In this document: positions 60,062 to 64,000 of the stretch, piece by piece
Layout of the letters: every line of letters begins with the position of its first letter
Position numbering within the stretch: the first letter of the stretch is position 1
Assembly (NCBI GenBank): GCA_964035575.1
Contig: OZ037877.1
Span: 434,001-498,000, forward strand
Direction of reading: 5' to 3'
DNA length: 64,000 bases
From: Rhynchopus sp. YZ270_cl-10
Lineage: Eukaryota > Euglenozoa > Diplonemea > Diplonemida > Diplonemidae
The notes under the pieces: generated by a model
Told to the model about the DNA's origin: nothing
Seen by the model: only the letters and a program-made list of their open reading frames with translations
Databases searched by the model: none
Program-made: the position numbers and the translations under genes

Positions 60062-62413
60062 TCAGCTGGACCCTCCCTCTGCCCCTGGTGCAAGGGGCTG
60101 GCTTGGCTGTGCACCGCCAGCACTGTGCTCCGCGTTGTGGTTCTGCATCGCCTTGCGGAGAACTTCCTTGAACGTCATCCCCACCTCGCTATCGTAGCTC
60201 TCCTGGTCGGGGAGGGGCTGCTCACGTTGCAGGTCTCTTAGCTTGCCGATACGGTCGCCTAATACCCCTACCTTCCTTCTCCGATCCAACTTCAACACCC
60301 TCGAACTGATTGAGCACACCTGCGTTCGTCTCAACTGCTGCGCCAATGCAGGAACCTTTTCGTCCACCCCTTTCCCCTTTCGTCTCGCCTCTGATCGCTC
60401 TGTATTGAATGGTGCATAAGAACTCTTCAGCAATTCAATAAACTGCGCAAAAGACATCAAACCCCCTGTAGACACCCCTTCGAATACTGTATCCACCTCG
60501 TCTGGCCGCATCGAGGAAGAAGGAACCAAATCGCGGAACTGCGTCATGGTGAGCACCCCAGCGCTTTTTGCATGCAATTTGAAAATCTCGTAAAGCTCCG
60601 TCAGACTTTCCGGTGAAAGCTCTTTTGCCGTGGTACTGCGTTTTTTGATGTCCTCTCCTCCTCGCAATTCTCTTTCCAATCGAAGCGCAACACGACGTAA
60701 AATCCTATTAGTCTGCACCCCAAACAATGCTATCCAGAAGGAATTAAACGTTAACCTCGTATCTTCCGAAGGGAGCTTATGCAAATTCATTTCTGTTAGC
60801 AATTTTGGGAAATTCTCTGGAGCCTTTTTCGCAGCAGAGCGCACCTTCGCACGAAGCGTCTTTGTCGCTATGGTGTAGACCTCGCCAGGGTGGCAGTGTT
60901 TTTCTCGTTCCCGAACGCTTTCAATTTGTATTATCAACTCTTCAGGAGTAAGTTGTACTGTTGTGCCTTCGCAAAGAAGATGTGCAAATGCTGTAGCGTA
61001 GTCAAGAATAGTGCCTTCATGGGGTGCCATCTGCGATAGTTCCAACCCAAAGAGCTGTACAACCAATGCACCCCGACCCTCATCCTTTTTGCTATTCGCG
61101 GTTTTCAGCCGTGATTTCGTCTTCACCCTTGGTCGAAGCGGGGAGACTGGGTTGCTCCCATCACTCTCTTCCGACTCAACGATCTCTGCACTCTCCATTT
61201 CCAAACCTAAAGCTTTGCTTAAAAGATATTTCGGGCATTTTCGGAGTGATTTTGTTTGTTCATTCTTGAAGGTGCTCACGGTATTATGAGACAACGCCAA
61301 TCGATGCGAAACCAAGGCAGACACTGCTAGGGTAGATCCACTCCGCTGCGGAACCTGCATTCCATTCGCCTGCAGTGCATGCGTGAAGACACATGCCCCC
61401 ACTATTACCCATAGATCTGAAATATCCATGACTGGAGGAGGAAGTGGTACGTTATTCGCTTGCTTCGCACGGCGAGAACCTTGAGAAGAATGACCATGTG
61501 TACCGTCAATACGAGAAGACCGACGCCCACGAAATTCCCCCTCCTCATGGATGTCATCTGGCGAATCATGCCCTCCATCGTGTTCAAAGAGGGACCCAGT
61601 TTTTCGGGTTCTTTGCAGCTTTGTTGTGGTTGTTCCTGCTGTTAATGCGGATAATAGCTCGAGGGATGGGCCCAATGCTTCTGGAGGTTGTGTGGACTCG
61701 AGGATGCGGCGTTTAGCGGGGTCGGTCTTCATGAGGGTTGTGATATATTCTAGGCCTGCGTCGTAGTGTGTTTCCTGGAGTTCGGAGGAGACGTCATCGT
61801 CGTCTTTCTTTTCGCTGTGGTGTTCGTTGGTCTCGACAGTACTGTTGTTAATCTCCGTTTTGATAGGGTTAGTTCGGTTTGCAGTACTTCCTGCACGGAT
61901 TCGTCGTAAAATGGCGCGGGTGTGCTCCTCTTTGCCATGAGAAGGGAGAAATCCTCTCGAATTCAACTGCTGCTGTTTCGCGCAGATTAGTTTGTGTAAA
62001 GCAGCCGGATTTGCAGAGGAGGAAAGGTGGTCTATTTTCTTCACAGCGGTGCTATTCCGTTCGAGAACGTTTTGGATGTGCGGGGTATGTGCAGTCCAGT
62101 CGGCGGGGGAGCCGAGCGGTTCAAACATAGTGGGTATAACGGTACGGTCCTGAAAGGTACGGCTATAGTTAGCATGCGCGACCCGGGTGGGTCGGAGGGT
62201 GTCTTCAAGATACGCATCGTATTGATGTCTATCGCGGAACATGACAGGGTCGCTTAGTTCGTCAAAGGCCACGCTGTCGGCAAGCTTGCGGTTATCCTCC
62301 CAGTCCACTTCCATCAGCCTTTTATGCTCTTTGTTAACAAATTGCATAAGCCTTGCCGGCTTCTTACCAGAAGTGGGAACGCCATTGGATGAAGTAGGAA
62401 CTGCATCAAGCAT
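60062..62413 (-). CDS. Large protein with a degenerate EF-hand pair, unrecognised family
   Basis: Single exon of 783 residues from ATG 62413, preceded by a long CCTCC tract on the gene-sense strand. The first 150 residues are well structured (RLMQFVNKEHKRLMEVDWED, MFRDRHQYDAYLEDTLRP). 160-330 is low-complexity with acidic and basic patches. A globular region spans 330-600 (ALVVQLFGLELSQMAPHEGT). 603-664 resembles two EF-hands (LTELYEIFKLHAKSAGVLTM, VFEGVSTGGLMSFAQFIELL) but without the calcium-binding acids, so probably calcium-independent. The C-terminus is basic then disordered. It has the look of a cytoskeletal or flagellar protein; that is a guess. Confidence 0.75.
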   Translation of the reverse strand: MLDAVPTSSNGVPTSGKKPARLMQFVNKEHKRLMEVDWEDNRKLADSVAFDELSDPVMFRDRHQYDAYLEDTLRPTRVAHANYSRTFQDRTVIPTMFEPLGSPADWTAHTPHIQNVLERNSTAVKKIDHLSSSANPAALHKLICAKQQQLNSRGFLPSHGKEEHTRAILRRIRAGSTANRTNPIKTEINNSTVETNEHHSEKKDDDDVSSELQETHYDAGLEYITTLMKTDPAKRRILESTQPPEALGPSLELLSALTAGTTTTKLQRTRKTGSLFEHDGGHDSPDDIHEEGEFRGRRSSRIDGTHGHSSQGSRRAKQANNVPLPPPVMDISDLWVIVGACVFTHALQANGMQVPQRSGSTLAVSALVSHRLALSHNTVSTFKNEQTKSLRKCPKYLLSKALGLEMESAEIVESEESDGSNPVSPLRPRVKTKSRLKTANSKKDEGRGALVVQLFGLELSQMAPHEGTILDYATAFAHLLCEGTTVQLTPEELIIQIESVREREKHCHPGEVYTIATKTLRAKVRSAAKKAPENFPKLLTEMNLHKLPSEDTRLTFNSFWIALFGVQTNRILRRVALRLERELRGGEDIKKRSTTAKELSPESLTELYEIFKLHAKSAGVLTMTQFRDLVPSSSMRPDEVDTVFEGVSTGGLMSFAQFIELLKSSYAPFNTERSEARRKGKGVDEKVPALAQQLRRTQVCSISSRVLKLDRRRKVGVLGDRIGKLRDLQREQPLPDQESYDSEVGMTFKEVLRKAMQNHNAEHSAGGAQPSQPLAPGAEGGSS

Positions 62414-63073
62414 TTTAAATATTTTGTTATTCTCGACAAATAATCACAAAATGTCGGAGGGAGGAGGGAGGAGGGAGGGGAAAAAAAATTCTCGTTTTTT
62501 GTCAACCCAAACGGAGGGGTTTGAAAGGAAAGAAGAAAAACACCTTTTTTTGAAAAGTCGGAATTTTTTTTTGATAAAACAGTACAACCGTCTACCCTTC
62601 TGTGTTCCAAAAGATCTGTGGATGTGGAGAAAAGGGTGGGAGGGGGAGAGAGAGGGAGAGGTGAAAAAAAAATGTGATGCAAAAAATAAGGGGAAGAATG
62701 CGCTTTATTTCCTTTTCGATATTGGCATGATGCTTTTCCCTTTCTTTCTTGACGATAAAAAGTAACAAAAAAATCTGAATATTGCAATGTACAAAAATAA
62801 TCCATGAGTTGGACCAACTTCATGAGGGGAGAGGTTCTTTTTTGACCCTGCCTCTCCCCGAAGTCTTTCGCTTTGATTCTCCACTAAAAGCCAATATAAC
62901 GAATGGTATGATACTGACTCTCCCCTGTGTTACCACTCATTCTCTGCATTCAAAGGGAGCATGGAATGTTCACGCTTTTCCCTTTTCGGCAATCCTACGA
63001 CGAAGCACCGAGATGCGACGATCGTAGCTTTTGAGGCGAGCAATTACACCCTTTCCTCCCCCTCATTTCTCAT
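62414..63073. other. Intergenic region
   Basis: A leader-side CCTCC tract, A/T runs and short unique sequence. No repeat family or gene recognised. Confidence 0.6.
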
Positions 63074-64000
63074 TTATTTCCGCAATTTTTTGACACCCCG
63101 CTCCTTTTTGTCGTCGGTAGGCTGTTTCGACTGCTGATGCAACCAGAGCAGGTCGTAATGGCTTCTATCCTTCTCCGAGACAGATGCTTTGGTGATTGTC
63201 AGCGCTTTTTCGAAATCACTTACCTCCACCTCTGCAGTAGATGACGCGTCGGTAGGGCTGCCACTGTCAAAGACCTTGCGTACCGCAGACATCGAAGCTT
63301 CACGCACCAATCCTTTAAGATCTGCACCAGAAAACCCTTTGCAGCGGGGGTCGTTCGAAATGAGTTCGAGATTGACTGAGGAAGCGCACGGCGTCTTGCG
63401 GCAGAGGGTCTGCAGGATCGACAACCGCTGCGCATCGGACGGCAGCGAGACGTACAGGACCTTATCAAATCTCCCTGGACGGATCATTGCGGGGTCGATC
63501 ATGTCAACGCGGTTGGTCGCCGCGATCACGTAGACCCCACTACGCCCTTCCACACCGTCCATCTCTGTCAGCAATTGGTTCACAAGGCGTTCTGCACCGG
63601 GTGTAGAGCGGTCCATGCCTCGTTTAGGTGCAAGCGCATCGAGCTCGTCAAAGAACAGAATACAAGGTGAGCTTGCCTTCGCCCGGCTGAACACCATCCG
63701 CACCGCACGCTCACTCTCGCCAACGAATTTGTTGAGGAGTTCGGGTCCTTTGACGGAAATGAAGTTTGCGCTGGCTTCGTGGGCAATAGCTTTGGCGACC
63801 TGATTGGGTAGTTTGTTTTAAAGAAGCGATGGTAAAAACCCCAAAGGTGAGGAGGAGGATGAGGAGGTGATTTTAGCTTTTTTCAGCTTCGTTTGTCAAA
63901 ACAGCTGAAAGAGGAAAACACTGGAATGTGTTTTGATTTTTTTGTTTTGAAGTTTAAAACATAAATTTTTGTCACCTCATGAAATGAAGGAGGAAATAGA
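63074..64000 (-). CDS. NVL: NVL/Rix7-type AAA ATPase, 3' exon (partial gene)
   Basis: Last exon 63799-63074 (241 residues), starting at acceptor CAAACTACCCAATCAG in phase 0. 63800 to the window edge is intron and the rest of the gene lies outside. The exon begins just after where Walker A of the second AAA domain would be (VAKAIAHEASANFISVKGPE). It includes pore loop NKFVGESERAV, Walker B CILFFDELDA, sensor AATNR and arginine-finger box RPGRFDK. The ISNDPRCKGFSGADLKGLVR stretch and a C-terminal helix match NVL D2 rather than Cdc48. NVL/Rix7 strips factors from pre-60S ribosomes in the nucleolus. The basic tail (KKLRK) fits that. Just inside the intron edge (63965-64000) is an inverted match to 49843-49877. 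Confidence 0.85.

Noticed and set aside
1-64000. Endogenous viral or LTR-type element
   Set aside because: No reverse transcriptase, integrase, capsid-like or polymerase sequence and no long direct terminal repeats were recognised anywhere in the window.

Overview
This window reads as nuclear DNA of a protist. All nineteen genes I can support lie on the minus strand. Eight of them need cis-introns with ordinary GT..AG borders, and the donor is almost always GTATGN. Translated exon joins restore known families without a gap (NAF1, DnaJ, NVL). Several start codons sit 17-40 bases downstream of a pyrimidine tract ending in AG with no upstream exon, the context expected of spliced-leader addition. 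One-directional gene arrays, probable trans-splicing and conventional cis-introns together fit Euglenozoa, most likely a diplonemid. This is inference (about 0.5): no spliced-leader RNA gene, rRNA or tRNA is present to prove it. I recognised no virus-derived gene, reverse transcriptase or LTR pair.

Layout, left to right: a very large signal-peptide protein with Cadherin-like VNDPP modules and many membrane segments (1-7562, its end lies off the left edge, intron 1 filled with nested transposon relics); a double PUB-domain protein (8461-10773); an ABCG half-transporter (13457-15358); H/ACA RNP assembly factor NAF1 fused to an RRM (17008-19320); a J-domain/CCCH/RanBP2-finger/RD-rich protein (19658-21854); acyl-protein thioesterase (22077-22736); mitochondrial-type DnaJ (24578-26361); a small SRPBCC-like protein (31059-31655); two RRM proteins (32615-33733, 34184-35134); a lipid-anchored Tudor-like protein (38510-39238); a DUF4116 protein (42441-43619); tandemly duplicated LRR proteins (43908-44813, 45397-46440); a membrane-anchored Tudor-like protein (52510-53034); a two-RRM SR protein (53716-54735); a WD40 protein (58117-59226); a large EF-hand-like protein (60062-62413); and the 3' part of NVL/Rix7 (63074 onward).

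The spaces between genes (0.2-6 kb) and several introns are packed with short dispersed repeats, fold-back elements and homopolymer runs. Most dispersed families face the same way, antisense to the genes. Many carry a hairpin whose stem changes in a compensated manner around a constant CTCTCGT loop. DNA transposon relics include a 2.26-kb element with long inverted repeats and a perfect 9-bp target duplication (Mutator-like) and several TA-flanked elements of Tc1/mariner type.

Functionally the array is rich in RNA-processing and ribosome-assembly factors (NAF1, NVL, four RRM or zinc-finger proteins). It also holds a modular set of proteins in which an N-terminal ubiquitin-like domain is joined to different repeat scaffolds (DUF4116, LRR, WD40). 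That set, the hairpin family and the zinc-finger J-protein are the most unusual items.
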